Part shown: positions 34,126 to 42,587 of the stretch, in pieces | How positions within the stretch are numbered: the stretch's first letter is position 1 | Layout: the number at the start of each line of letters is the position of its first letter | Source: Enteractinococcus helveticum | GTDB taxonomy: Bacteria > Actinomycetota > Actinomycetes > Actinomycetales > Micrococcaceae | Assembly: GCF_001657475.1 (NCBI RefSeq) | Contig: NZ_LXEY01000021.1 | Location: 1 to 64,000 of the forward strand | Length of the DNA stretch: 64,000 nucleotides | Direction: 5' to 3' | Notes under the pieces: model-generated | What the model was told of the DNA's origin: nothing | Databases searched by the model: none | What the model saw: the letters and a program-made list of their open reading frames with translations, nothing else | Program-made: the position numbers and the translations under genes

Positions 34126-35297
34126 TCCTCAAGCGGTCCAAGACCAAAGGTTGCAAAGGTCGAGTGCGCTGATTCATCATCTGATGGGTGGTAGACGCCT
34201 GCCATGACATCACGATAAAGCCGGGCAATTTCCTCGGTGCGGTGGAAGCCCGCGCCACCGGAAGCTTCAAAAGCGTAATCTACTTGGGCTTTGGCTACCC
34301 GAACCGCTGCAATTTTGTTGGCGACAAGCCGGGTGAACCATTCGTCGCCATAGTCGGTCGGCTGGGTGATGGCTTCGGCCAGGCCGGTGAGCTGTTGATC
34401 TTGGGTGATTTGGCGCAAGATTGCTTCGCCGTGCTTATATCGCAGGATAGGGTCCTGCGATAACGTGGTACCTTGCACTTTGGAACGACGCGTGTGGAGT
34501 TTCTCAGCTGCTATTTCGACGCCCCGATCTCCAATACCCGCATAGACTGCCGCGATAAATGTGAGAAACGCTGCAAAAATTGCGAAGGTGAGTAGATCTT
34601 GATTCGGCCCGGTGGGTATTCTGCGAATGACCCGATCAGCCGGTACGACGGCGCCGTTGAGCTTCGTCACAAACGAATGTGTGGCACGCATTCCCAACAT
34701 ATCCCAGCGAGAACCATCGGACTCGGTATTGCCCGCGTCTCGATCTAAGATTGCGTAAATCAGTTCATTGCCGTCTGGGCTCTTGCCAAACACCCCTAGT
34801 CGGGTCCATGCCGGCGATAGGGTCGTGAAAATTTTGGTTCCGGTGAACTTGACCGACCCGTCGGGCTGGTCTTCGGCGATAGTCCCCGAGTCGAATAGCA
34901 CAGCGTCGTTGCCAGCTTCAGAAATACCGAAGGCATAGATCTCACCGGCAGCTGCATCCTTCAGGATGAAGTCCAAGTCGTGATTGCCGTGGGCGCGGAA
35001 TATTGACGCGACACCCGACCAGATGAGATGCATATTGACGGCCAATGCGGTGGCAGGAGCATATGCGGCAAGCTTCTTTTGTGCATCGACCACCGTGGCG
35101 AAGTTCCACCCCAGTCCCCCGTCCTGGGTGGGTGTCAGGGCAGCAAGGTAACCGGCGTCTTTGAGGACTTCTAAGTCTTTGGTAGGAAACTCATTGCGTT
35201 CATCGAAACCGGCTGCTCGTTGCCGGATACCGTTGAGTAGTTCCTCGGTGAGTACCTCATCGATTTGGTCTTGGTATTTTGAATATGGCAAGGCCAT
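34122..35297 (-). CDS. Acyl-CoA dehydrogenase family protein
   Basis: FAD flavoprotein oxidising an acyl-CoA thioester. 391 residues in the usual order: N-terminal helices (LEVLKDAGYLAALTPTQDGG), the beta domain with AFGISEAGNDAVLF and GTKIFTTLSPAWTRLGVF, and the C-terminal helical bundle ending FHRTEEIARLYRDVMAGVY. Substrate cannot be told. It sits ten bases after the M20 peptidase-like gene's neighbour end and shares its strand, with GAAAGGA before the ATG. The catalytic Glu position is not obvious by eye, so it may belong to an acyl-CoA dehydrogenase-like monooxygenase subgroup. Confidence 0.85.
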   Translation of the reverse strand: MALPYSKYQDQIDEVLTEELLNGIRQRAAGFDERNEFPTKDLEVLKDAGYLAALTPTQDGGLGWNFATVVDAQKKLAAYAPATALAVNMHLIWSGVASIFRAHGNHDLDFILKDAAAGEIYAFGISEAGNDAVLFDSGTIAEDQPDGSVKFTGTKIFTTLSPAWTRLGVFGKSPDGNELIYAILDRDAGNTESDGSRWDMLGMRATHSFVTKLNGAVVPADRVIRRIPTGPNQDLLTFAIFAAFLTFIAAVYAGIGDRGVEIAAEKLHTRRSKVQGTTLSQDPILRYKHGEAILRQITQDQQLTGLAEAITQPTDYGDEWFTRLVANKIAAVRVAKAQVDYAFEASGGAGFHRTEEIARLYRDVMAGVYHPSDDESAHSTFATFGLGPLED

Positions 35298-35306
35298 GGT
35301 GTCCTT

Positions 35307-36650
35307 TCACACGCTGTAGGTTTGTGGTTGCAAGATCCGAAGCAGTGCGCGAACTCCGAAATCTAATGAGTCGATTGGCATGCGCTCATCAATGCCGTGG
35401 AAGAGTTCCGGGAATGCCAGATCCTCTGGTAGTTGCAAGGGGATAAACCCGTAGCCGGCAATTCCCAGGCGTGATAGGGCGTTATTATCAGTGCCGCCTG
35501 ACATCATGAACGGTAGGACCACCGCATCCGGATCTTCCTGAGCAATAGCGGCGATCATGGCATCAACAAGCGGCCCGGAATACGGAGCCTCGATAGCCTG
35601 GCGTGCATGTTCATATTCGACCTGCACTGCTTCACCGGCGAGCTCACGAATTGTAGCGATCAGCTCATCATCTTGACCTGGCAGTGGTCGAGCATCAACG
35701 GTGGCTTCGGCTTTTCCGGGGATGACATTGTGTTTATATCCGGAAGTCAGGCCGGTGGGATTCGATGAGTTACTCAAAGTCGATCCGACAAACGCAATCG
35801 CCGAACCAATGGCCTGCAGCTGCGGGTCGGGGTTGGCCTCATCGAAGGTCACGCCCATCAGCCGCGATACATCTTCCATGAGCTGCCGGGTCGTATCGGT
35901 ATAGTGCAGCGGCCATGTGTGATGACCGATCGCCGCGATCGCATCGGCCATCTTCGTGACCGCATTATCCGCGTGCCGGGCAGAACCGTGCCCAGGAGCA
36001 CCGATGGCTGTGAGATTCAGCCACGCGATGCCTTTTTCAGCGGTCTGGAGGAAATAGGCGCGCTTGCCGGCCACAGTTGCGCTGAAACCACCCACTTCTG
36101 AGATCGCTTCGGTTGCGCCTTCAAAAAGTTCAGGACGGTGAGTTACCAGCCAATCCGAGCCGTAGACTCCCCCGGCTTCTTCATCTCCGAAAAATGCCAG
36201 AATAATGTCGCGCTGCGGCCGTTGGCCAGTGGCATGAAGATGCTCAAGAGCGGTGAGCATGATGGCGTCCATCCCCTTCATATCTGCTGCGCCGCGGCCA
36301 TAGATGACGTCATCGATCACCTCGGCAGAAAACGGATCCACAGACCATTCGCTGGCATCAGCAGGCACCACATCAATATGTCCGTGCAAGATCAAAGCGG
36401 GAGCCTCAGGATCCCAGCCACGCATCCGGCCAACCACGGACGCACGGCCGGGTTCGGACTCGACAATTTCGGGATGCATCCCCATGGCTTCCATCAAGGC
36501 CGCGCAATATGCTGCCGCCTCCGGTTCGCCCCGTGAATTATTTCCACCGAAATTTGTGGTGTCGATTTGAATGAGATCTCGAGTGATTTTACTGACTCGA
36601 TCGCGGAAAAAACCAGGCGAAATAGAACCAGTGTCAGAAAGTTGAACCAT
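35307..36650 (-). CDS. M20/M25/M40 family metallopeptidase
   Basis: Zinc-dependent exopeptidase or deacylase of 447 residues. Metal ligands and catalytic residues appear in HGHIDVVPAD, RGAADMKGMD, FFGDEEAGGVYGSD (catalytic Glu pair) and HGIDERMP near the end. The dimerisation domain is inserted in the middle, as in ArgE/DapE/CPG2-type enzymes. Specificity cannot be read from sequence. The gene precedes the acyl-CoA dehydrogenase with nine bases between them, so they probably form one transcript. Confidence 0.92.
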   Translation of the reverse strand: MVQLSDTGSISPGFFRDRVSKITRDLIQIDTTNFGGNNSRGEPEAAAYCAALMEAMGMHPEIVESEPGRASVVGRMRGWDPEAPALILHGHIDVVPADASEWSVDPFSAEVIDDVIYGRGAADMKGMDAIMLTALEHLHATGQRPQRDIILAFFGDEEAGGVYGSDWLVTHRPELFEGATEAISEVGGFSATVAGKRAYFLQTAEKGIAWLNLTAIGAPGHGSARHADNAVTKMADAIAAIGHHTWPLHYTDTTRQLMEDVSRLMGVTFDEANPDPQLQAIGSAIAFVGSTLSNSSNPTGLTSGYKHNVIPGKAEATVDARPLPGQDDELIATIRELAGEAVQVEYEHARQAIEAPYSGPLVDAMIAAIAQEDPDAVVLPFMMSGGTDNNALSRLGIAGYGFIPLQLPEDLAFPELFHGIDERMPIDSLDFGVRALLRILQPQTYSV

Positions 36651-36758
36651 ACTGTCACCTTAGCGAACCCGATAAGGCACGACCATGGTGCACACCCGGT
36701 AAAAAGTGTGTTATGCTTATCGCTGTTGCCTTCTCCTTCACCGGAGAATTCACCACCA

Positions 36759-36844
36759 GCGCGGGTGGCGGAATTGGTAGACGCGCAGCGTTGAGGTCGC
36801 TGTGAGCTTTATCGCTCGTGGGGGTTCAAGTCCCCCTCCGCGCA
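36759..36844 (+). tRNA. tRNA-Leu (anticodon GAG)
   Basis: An 86-base tRNA. Acceptor GCGCGGG pairs with TCCGCGC (one G-T), discriminator A, no encoded CCA. Anticodon stem CAGCG/CGCTG closes the loop TTGAGGT, giving anticodon GAG, which reads CTC and CTT. The long variable arm (GTGAGCTTTATCGCTCGT) and GGGGG-TTCAAGT-CCCCC T arm are those of class II leucine tRNAs. Confidence 0.97.
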
Positions 36845-36854
36845 CGTTTTGTAC

Positions 36855-36893
36855 AAGGATCGGGACTTAAGCTTTTGCTGGTCCCGATCCTTT
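36855..36893 (+). terminator. Terminator after tRNA-Leu
   Basis: AAGGATCGGGAC pairs with GTCCCGATCCTT around a 14-base loop, ending in TTTCGTTT. It separates the tRNA from mshA. Confidence 0.8.
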
Positions 36894-36904
36894 CGTTTAA
36901 CCAC

Positions 36905-36910
36905 TACTAT
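36905..36910 (+). promoter_or_regulatory. Candidate -10 of mshA (leaderless)
   Basis: TACTAT followed by eight bases and the GTG start of mshA. There is no ribosome binding site, so a leaderless message is likely. Confidence 0.45.
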
Positions 36911-36918
36911 CGTCTCTT

Positions 36919-38142
36919 GTGGGAGTAGCTGAGCGCATCGTGGACGAATCCCTAACCATCGTCATGATCTCCATGCACACCTCCCCCTTGGCACAACCCG
37001 GGCGAGGCGACGCTGGTGGTTTGAATGTGTATGTACGCAACCTTACTGACGCGCTGATCCGTGCTGGTCACCAAGTGTTGTGCTTTACTCGAAAAACCGC
37101 AGCCGCAGACACAACGGTGGTCTTGGATGAAGACACTCAATCCAAAGTGATACCGATTGCCGCGGGGCGACTGTCGTTACCCAAAGAAGCACTGGTTGAA
37201 CTGACCACACAATTCGGTGAGACGATGTTACCGGTGATTCGCGAACACGCCCTGCATCGGGTGGTGGTACATTCTCACTACTGGCTCTCGGGACTTGTAG
37301 CCCTGCAGATGGCTGAAAGTCTCAGATGCCCGGTGGTCCACACCATGCATACCCTGGGTGCAGCCAAAAATGCGTCGGCTCCCGGTACAGAGCCTTCGTA
37401 CCGCTTGGAACGAGAAGCCTTCATCAGTGCCAAAGTCAGTGCTCTGATTGCCAATACGTCGGTAGAAAAGCAAGAACTCATCAAGCACACCGGTGTGGAA
37501 GCTCATAAGATCGCCGTCGTACATCCCGGCGTCGACCACAACATCTTTGATCCTAAAGGTCCTAGTCATTGGCCAGGCCAGGACATTTCCGAGGCACCAC
37601 GCATCCTTTTTGCTGGTCGATTGCAGCAGTTTAAAGGTCCACACGTCCTGATCGATGCTCTAGCCGATTTGCATAAACGCGGTTTTAAGCCGTTACCGGT
37701 GGTACATTTCACCGGTGCAGCCTCTGGAAGCGCCACCTATGATGTGCGTTCTCGCTCCCACCTGCTTGGGGTCGCCAAACAGTGTTCGTTTTCTGAACCG
37801 GTAACCCCCGGCACACTGGCCAGTATTATGCGTGCAGCCGACGTCGTTGCTATGCCATCGGTGGCGGAGACATTCGGTTTGGTTGCTTTGGAAGCTCAAG
37901 CCTGTGGTATCCCGGTTATCGCCCACCGTGCCGGCGGGCTTACCACGGCGGTGGTGGACGGTGTCACCGGTCAGCTCATTGATTCTCTTGAACCACGCGC
38001 CTGGGCTGATGCGCTGGCCTCAGTGGTCGAAGAACCAGCCAAATGGCAGCAGTTTGGTACCGCAGGGATTGAACGTGCTGCGAGCCTGTCGTGGTCTGCA
38101 ATGGCCGAACGTATGGCAGATATCTATTTGCGGGCACTGTGA
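36919..38142 (+). CDS. mshA: D-inositol-3-phosphate glycosyltransferase (mycothiol synthesis)
   Basis: First committed step of mycothiol synthesis: transfers GlcNAc from UDP-GlcNAc to inositol-3-phosphate. The 407-residue GT4 enzyme has the MshA start ISMHTSPLAQPGRGDAGGLN, then VVVHSHYWLSG, VVHTMHTLGAAKN, and the GT4 donor-site motif PSVAETFGLVALEAQACGIP with its Glu pair. GTG start with no ribosome binding site, apparently leaderless. It follows the tRNA-Leu terminator and stands alone. Together with mshC nearby it shows the host uses mycothiol as its main thiol. Confidence 0.93.
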   Translation: MGVAERIVDESLTIVMISMHTSPLAQPGRGDAGGLNVYVRNLTDALIRAGHQVLCFTRKTAAADTTVVLDEDTQSKVIPIAAGRLSLPKEALVELTTQFGETMLPVIREHALHRVVVHSHYWLSGLVALQMAESLRCPVVHTMHTLGAAKNASAPGTEPSYRLEREAFISAKVSALIANTSVEKQELIKHTGVEAHKIAVVHPGVDHNIFDPKGPSHWPGQDISEAPRILFAGRLQQFKGPHVLIDALADLHKRGFKPLPVVHFTGAASGSATYDVRSRSHLLGVAKQCSFSEPVTPGTLASIMRAADVVAMPSVAETFGLVALEAQACGIPVIAHRAGGLTTAVVDGVTGQLIDSLEPRAWADALASVVEEPAKWQQFGTAGIERAASLSWSAMAERMADIYLRAL

Positions 38143-38156
38143 TGCCATTAACTGTC

Positions 38157-38192
38157 TCGACCGGCCTCCACGACAGTGTGGCGACCGGTCGA
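38157..38192. terminator. Hairpin between converging mshA and MaoC genes
   Basis: TCGACCGG and CCGGTCGA form a perfect eight-base stem with outer TGTC/GACA pairing possible. No long T run follows on either strand, so efficiency is uncertain. Confidence 0.45.
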
Positions 38193-38206
38193 TGACAGGG
38201 TCCAGC

Positions 38207-39124
38207 TTAGAACTGGCGAATCTCGGCTAGGAAGTGCAGCTTTTCGTGTTTAGCATTCCAGCCGGTGGTGAGCAGTCGATCACCTTCTTGGCGATAGTTG
38301 ACTGCGACTTTTGAAGGCAGACGCATAGGAGAAGCAAACTCGATGGCCCAGGTGTAGGGCGCTAACGTCTCGCGGCCCGCCAGCATCTTGCCTGCTGCAT
38401 ACATGCCGTGGGCAATCGCACTGGGCATACCCAGAGCTTTAGCAGTCAGGTTCGATAGGTGGATCGGATTCCGATCGCCTGAAATCGCACCATACCGTCG
38501 CCCAATATCTCGGGGCAGCTCCCACTGGGCGGTCATCACCGGTGCTTGGAAAGGCTCACGCACTGGTCGTTCGGGTTTTTCGGCTCCAGGCATGACCACC
38601 GACTTCGATAAATAGATAGCCATGGACTGCCAGAGTAATTTATCGGTGGTCGCATCAAGCACCTGGACCCAAATCTCCACGGTCGTGCCAGCATGGTGTG
38701 GTCGCATATTCTGTGCCCAGGTTGAGATGCGCACCGGTTGATCGATTGGAACATCCGACATATGCCAGACCTTGTGTTGCAGGTGCACCATGCCCAGTAA
38801 CGGCAACGGGAAGCGTTGTTCTGCCATCATCGCGGTCGATAAGCCAAAAGCCGTGATGTGCACGGTCACCGAGGGAGCCGAGTTTTGTCCGACCACACCG
38901 GAGGATCCCATCAGCGCGTTATATTCATCAACGAGCCGCCGGGAAATAACATCGGTGGTTTCCCACCGGGTCCCGGGCAGACTCGATGCTACCGACTGCT
39001 TGGCACGCAGCAAACCAGTCGCCACTTTGCCATACGACGATGTCAGTGACGGAATTTCACTGAGTCGAACGGCCCGCAGGTTTTCGGGCTGCGGCGTGGA
39101 ATCTACGATGTTGAGCTCAACCAT
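38207..39124 (-). CDS. MaoC family (R)-specific hydratase/dehydratase
   Basis: A 305-residue double-hotdog protein that hydrates or dehydrates enoyl/3-hydroxyacyl thioesters. The catalytic hydratase-2 motif is in the second half: RRYGAISGDRNPIHLSNLTA, containing the Asp and His pair, followed by SAIAHGMYAAGKML. The first half lacks these residues, as in eukaryote-like double-hotdog MaoC proteins. Its ATG overlaps the stop of the upstream long FabG gene (TAATG), so the two are translationally coupled, suggesting consecutive steps on one substrate. Confidence 0.9.
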   Translation of the reverse strand: MVELNIVDSTPQPENLRAVRLSEIPSLTSSYGKVATGLLRAKQSVASSLPGTRWETTDVISRRLVDEYNALMGSSGVVGQNSAPSVTVHITAFGLSTAMMAEQRFPLPLLGMVHLQHKVWHMSDVPIDQPVRISTWAQNMRPHHAGTTVEIWVQVLDATTDKLLWQSMAIYLSKSVVMPGAEKPERPVREPFQAPVMTAQWELPRDIGRRYGAISGDRNPIHLSNLTAKALGMPSAIAHGMYAAGKMLAGRETLAPYTWAIEFASPMRLPSKVAVNYRQEGDRLLTTGWNAKHEKLHFLAEIRQF

Positions 39125-40488
39125 TATTTCCCTACCATTGATTGTCCACAGACTCTCAGCGTTGTGCCATTAATTCCAGCTGCAGCATCAGCATGGAATA
39201 ATGCGATCGCTTCGGCCACGTCGACAGGCCGACCACCTTGTTGTAGTGAGTTCATCCGTCGAGCAACTTCTCGAGTCGCAGTCGGCATCGCATCGGTCAT
39301 CGCGGTTTCGATAAACCCTGGAGCCACGGCGTTAATCGAGCCACCAGTTTGAGCCAGTTGATCGGCAAATGCCTGGGTCATGCCGATAATGCCCGCCTTA
39401 GCCGCTGCGTAATTTGTCTGTCCACGGTTGCCGGCGATCCCGGATGTTGACGCCAGGGATGTAATCCGGAAATTCTCAGCAACCACGCCTTGGCCGAGCT
39501 CGGCCAAGAGCTGTTCATTGATGCGTAGCGGAGCGGTGATGTTTACCGCGATGAGCGAATCCCAACGCGCAGCATCCATATTTGCCAAGAGTTTGTCGCG
39601 AGTGATCCCGGCGTTATGGACGATGCCATCGAGTCTGCCAAAGCGCTGTCCGGCAAGGCGTATGAGTTCAGTAGCGGCATTTTCGTTTGTGATGTCTAGT
39701 TGTACTGCTATGCCACCGATTCGGTTCATCACCGTGGTGAGTGCTTCGTCTGCCGCAGGCATGTCCACGCCTATGACCGTGGCGCCATCGCGGGCCAGCG
39801 TTTCGCTGATGGCCTCGCCGATCCCCCGGGCTGCTCCGGTGACGACGATGACTTTGTCAGCCAGCGGGCGATCCCAGTCTGTCGGCAGCGAACCTGCAGT
39901 GGATGAGATGGTTATGAACTGTCCGGCCACATAGGCGGAACGACCAGATAACAAGAACCGTAAGGCCGCTTGGGCTGCCGGAGCGGCCATGGTGACCTCT
40001 TGGCTCAAGATGATGCCGTTAGTGGTGGCTCCAAAGCGCATTTCTTTGGCTAAAGAGCGTGTGAACCCTTCGATACCGTGTCGTACCGCAACGATGTTGG
40101 CGTCGGTGGCGACGGAGGGGTCTTGGGGCTCTCGGAACACGGTAATGACCCGACCGTTGGGTTCCAATCCACGAAGTGCTGTGCTGACCTGTAAGACTCG
40201 TTCGGAGAGATCCCGTGGATGCGCTGTGTCGTCGAGTGCCACAATGAGCGCGGAGAATTTTTGTTTCAAGCCAGGATCTCTGCGAACGTCATAGCTTTCA
40301 GCCCACAGTTGCTCGGCAATGGTATCGCCGGCTTCGGTGTCTCCAATGACCAGAATCGGTCCGGATGCCAAGCGGTCGCCGGGGGTATGACGACGTAACG
40401 GGACAGGTCGTGGCAGTCCGATGGTCTTTGCGACCTGTTTGCCAAAGGGCCGGTTGACGAACCGGGTATAGCTATCAGTTGGTGACAT
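39124..40488 (-). CDS. Long 3-oxoacyl-thioester reductase (FabG4-like)
   Basis: NADH/NADPH-dependent SDR of about 454 residues, twice normal FabG. The N-terminal half (to about 205) is a cofactor-free Rossmann-like domain, and the C-terminal half carries VIVVTGAARGIGEAISE, the LDITNENA region, VHNAGITRDKLLANM and the catalytic TNYAAAKAGIIG (Tyr-x3-Lys). This is the high-molecular-weight FabG4 type of mycobacteria, which acts on long-chain 3-ketoacyl-CoA. I use ATG 40488, preceded by GAAAGGA, in preference to a TTG eight codons upstream. It lies between thiolase and MaoC. Confidence 0.92.
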   Translation of the reverse strand: MSPTDSYTRFVNRPFGKQVAKTIGLPRPVPLRRHTPGDRLASGPILVIGDTEAGDTIAEQLWAESYDVRRDPGLKQKFSALIVALDDTAHPRDLSERVLQVSTALRGLEPNGRVITVFREPQDPSVATDANIVAVRHGIEGFTRSLAKEMRFGATTNGIILSQEVTMAAPAAQAALRFLLSGRSAYVAGQFITISSTAGSLPTDWDRPLADKVIVVTGAARGIGEAISETLARDGATVIGVDMPAADEALTTVMNRIGGIAVQLDITNENAATELIRLAGQRFGRLDGIVHNAGITRDKLLANMDAARWDSLIAVNITAPLRINEQLLAELGQGVVAENFRITSLASTSGIAGNRGQTNYAAAKAGIIGMTQAFADQLAQTGGSINAVAPGFIETAMTDAMPTATREVARRMNSLQQGGRPVDVAEAIALFHADAAAGINGTTLRVCGQSMVGK

Positions 40489-40528
40489 GAGAATTGAGTG
40501 TCCTTTCAGCAAGTACCAGATTCGGGGT

Positions 40529-41848
40529 TTAGCGTCCGCGCATTAGCGCAACAGCACCTTGGCCTCCTGCTGCACACACCGAAATCAATCCCAGAGAGCC
40601 TTCACCTTTTTCGTGCAGCATCTTGGCCAGAGAGGCAACGATCCGCGGACCGGTGGCAGCAAATGGGTGGCCAGCAGCTAACGAGGAGCCTTTGAGATTT
40701 AGCTTGGACTGATCAATCTGTCCCAGGGCGCTGTCTCGTCCCAGGACGTTCTTGTTGTAATCTTCATCCGCTAGTGCCTTGATGGTCGACAAGACCGTTC
40801 CGGCAAATGCTTCATGAATTTCAAAGAAATCAATATCATCGAGGCTCAGCCCGTGCCGATCCAAAATCCGCGGAATCCCATAGGTCGGGGCCATGAGAAG
40901 TCCCTCTTTGCCATTGACGAAGTCGACGGCGGCGACTTCAAAATCTAAGAATTCTGCCAGAATCGGCAGGTTGTGTCCTACCGCCCACTCTTCGGAGGAC
41001 AACAGCGCAGCAGCGGCACCATCGGTCATCGGAGTGGAGTTTCCGGCCGTCATGGTGGCTTCTTCACCAAATTGCTTCCCAAAGGCAATGCGAAGTTTGG
41101 CCAGGGACTCCAATGTTGATCCGGGGCGCATATTGTTATCACGATCGAGACCGCGGAAAGGCGTCATGAGATCGTTGAAGAAGCCGTCTTCGTATGCGGC
41201 TGCCATGTTGTTATGGGAATGCATAGCGAGTTCGTCTTGTTCTTCGCGGGTTACGCCCCATTCGTGGGTCGTCAGCGCCTGATGTTCCCCCATCGACAGG
41301 CCAGTTCGTACTTCGCCTGCTTGTGGCGCTAGCGGAGCAAAGTGTTTCGGGCGAAGTTTCAGCGCGATTTTAATTTTGTCCTGCGTCGTGCGTGCACGGT
41401 TGAGCTGCATGAACAACTCTCGGGCTTCAGCATTGAAAGCTAGCGGCGCATCAGAAATCGTATCCACCCCTCCCCCGATGCCAGACTCGATTTGACCAAG
41501 ACGAATCTTATTGGCCACACCGCCAACGGTTTCAATACCTGTCGCGCACGCGGTTTGGACGTCATGGGCCGGGGTATGTCCATCTAAAGAAGTCCCTAAA
41601 ACAGATTCACGGGTGAGGTTGAAGTCCACCGAATGCTTCATCACTGCGCCGGCAACAACTTCGCCGAGTGCTTCTCCTTGGAGACCAAAGCGTGCCACGA
41701 GCCCTTCAAGCGCAGAGGTCAGCATGTCCTGGTTGGAAGCACCGGCATAGGCTCCATGAGCGCGGGCGAATGGGATGCGGTTACCGCCGAGAACGACTGC
41801 TGGACGCAGCGGACCGCCGGCGATTGCGGCTGTGGATGTTGAAGTCAT
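40529..41848 (-). CDS. Acetyl-CoA C-acyltransferase (thiolase, FadI/FadA type)
   Basis: Cleaves 3-ketoacyl-CoA in fatty-acid degradation. About 439 residues. The nucleophilic Cys is in VQTACATGIETVG, the His in FEIHEAFAGTVL and the second Cys near the end in SVCAAGGQGAVALM. Also visible is GHPFAATGPRI. ATG 41848 follows GGGAAAGAG. It heads the minus-strand cluster thiolase-FabG4-MaoC, which with the divergent acyl-CoA dehydrogenase could carry out a beta-oxidation cycle. Confidence 0.94.
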   Translation of the reverse strand: MTSTSTAAIAGGPLRPAVVLGGNRIPFARAHGAYAGASNQDMLTSALEGLVARFGLQGEALGEVVAGAVMKHSVDFNLTRESVLGTSLDGHTPAHDVQTACATGIETVGGVANKIRLGQIESGIGGGVDTISDAPLAFNAEARELFMQLNRARTTQDKIKIALKLRPKHFAPLAPQAGEVRTGLSMGEHQALTTHEWGVTREEQDELAMHSHNNMAAAYEDGFFNDLMTPFRGLDRDNNMRPGSTLESLAKLRIAFGKQFGEEATMTAGNSTPMTDGAAAALLSSEEWAVGHNLPILAEFLDFEVAAVDFVNGKEGLLMAPTYGIPRILDRHGLSLDDIDFFEIHEAFAGTVLSTIKALADEDYNKNVLGRDSALGQIDQSKLNLKGSSLAAGHPFAATGPRIVASLAKMLHEKGEGSLGLISVCAAGGQGAVALMRGR

Positions 41849-41914
41849 GCAAATTCTCTTTCCCAATGATTGTGGTTACAGATCGGTGTGTTTACGGACA
41901 CCCACCTTACCTGA

Positions 41915-41920
41915 TACTCT
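41915..41920 (+). promoter_or_regulatory. Candidate -10 of the tetR gene (leaderless)
   Basis: TACTCT (preceded by TGA, an extended -10 look) followed by seven bases and GTG 41928. The 79-base gap to the thiolase start would also hold the thiolase promoter and any TetR operator; I could not find a clear long palindrome there. Confidence 0.45.
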
Positions 41921-41927
41921 CGGTATC

Positions 41928-42587
41928 GTGAAGATGTCTGCAACACCAATTCCGGACGGGCGCAATACACGCTGGGAAGCGCACCGTCGTCAACGTCGAA
42001 ATGATCTGATCCGGTCGGCACGTGCTGCTGTCCACATTATTGGACCCGATGTGTCAATGGAAGAAATCGCCACACATGCTGGTACCTCGAAGTCGGTGTT
42101 CTACCGGTATTTCAACGATAAACAAGGACTCCAGCAGGCCGTAGCTCAGGCCTCAATTGATTTCATGGAGGCCGAACTGAAAAAGGCCGGGAAATCCGCG
42201 CCAAGCGCTCGAGATGGTCTCTATACCATGGTGCTGGTCTACCTGCAGTTGGCCAACTCATCGCCCAACGTTTATAACTTTTCCACGGCGATACCAACCG
42301 GGATGAATATCTTCCGCCAAAACATGGCGCGGTTCCTGCAACGAGCAGTTGAAAACGTCTTCCCACACTATAAGAGCGCCACACCAGATCTCGACAGCAA
42401 AAACCTGGCCTATTACTGGGCTGTTGCTGCAGTCGGGTTCGTCCGCGCGGCCGGCGAGGAATGGATAGCTGACCCGGAGGACCCTCATCGCCTTAGCGCG
42501 GAGGAACTGGCCCTCAGAATCGCTACCTGGTTGGTCGCAGGACTGGACTCTCACAGCATCACCGAAAACCACTCTCAGGAGGACTAG
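41928..42587 (+). CDS. TetR family transcriptional regulator
   Basis: Likely repressor of the surrounding fatty-acid genes. About 219 residues. The N-terminal HTH is clear: VSMEEIATHAGTSKSVFYRY, followed by FNDKQGLQQAV. The C-terminal ligand domain is helical and unspecific. The start is GTG 41928 (or ATG 41934); longer readings overlap the divergent thiolase start region. It shares the promoter region with thiolase, and its stop overlaps the GTG of the next gene by one base (TAGTG), so it is coupled to the acyl-CoA dehydrogenase. Confidence 0.9.
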   Translation: MKMSATPIPDGRNTRWEAHRRQRRNDLIRSARAAVHIIGPDVSMEEIATHAGTSKSVFYRYFNDKQGLQQAVAQASIDFMEAELKKAGKSAPSARDGLYTMVLVYLQLANSSPNVYNFSTAIPTGMNIFRQNMARFLQRAVENVFPHYKSATPDLDSKNLAYYWAVAAVGFVRAAGEEWIADPEDPHRLSAEELALRIATWLVAGLDSHSITENHSQED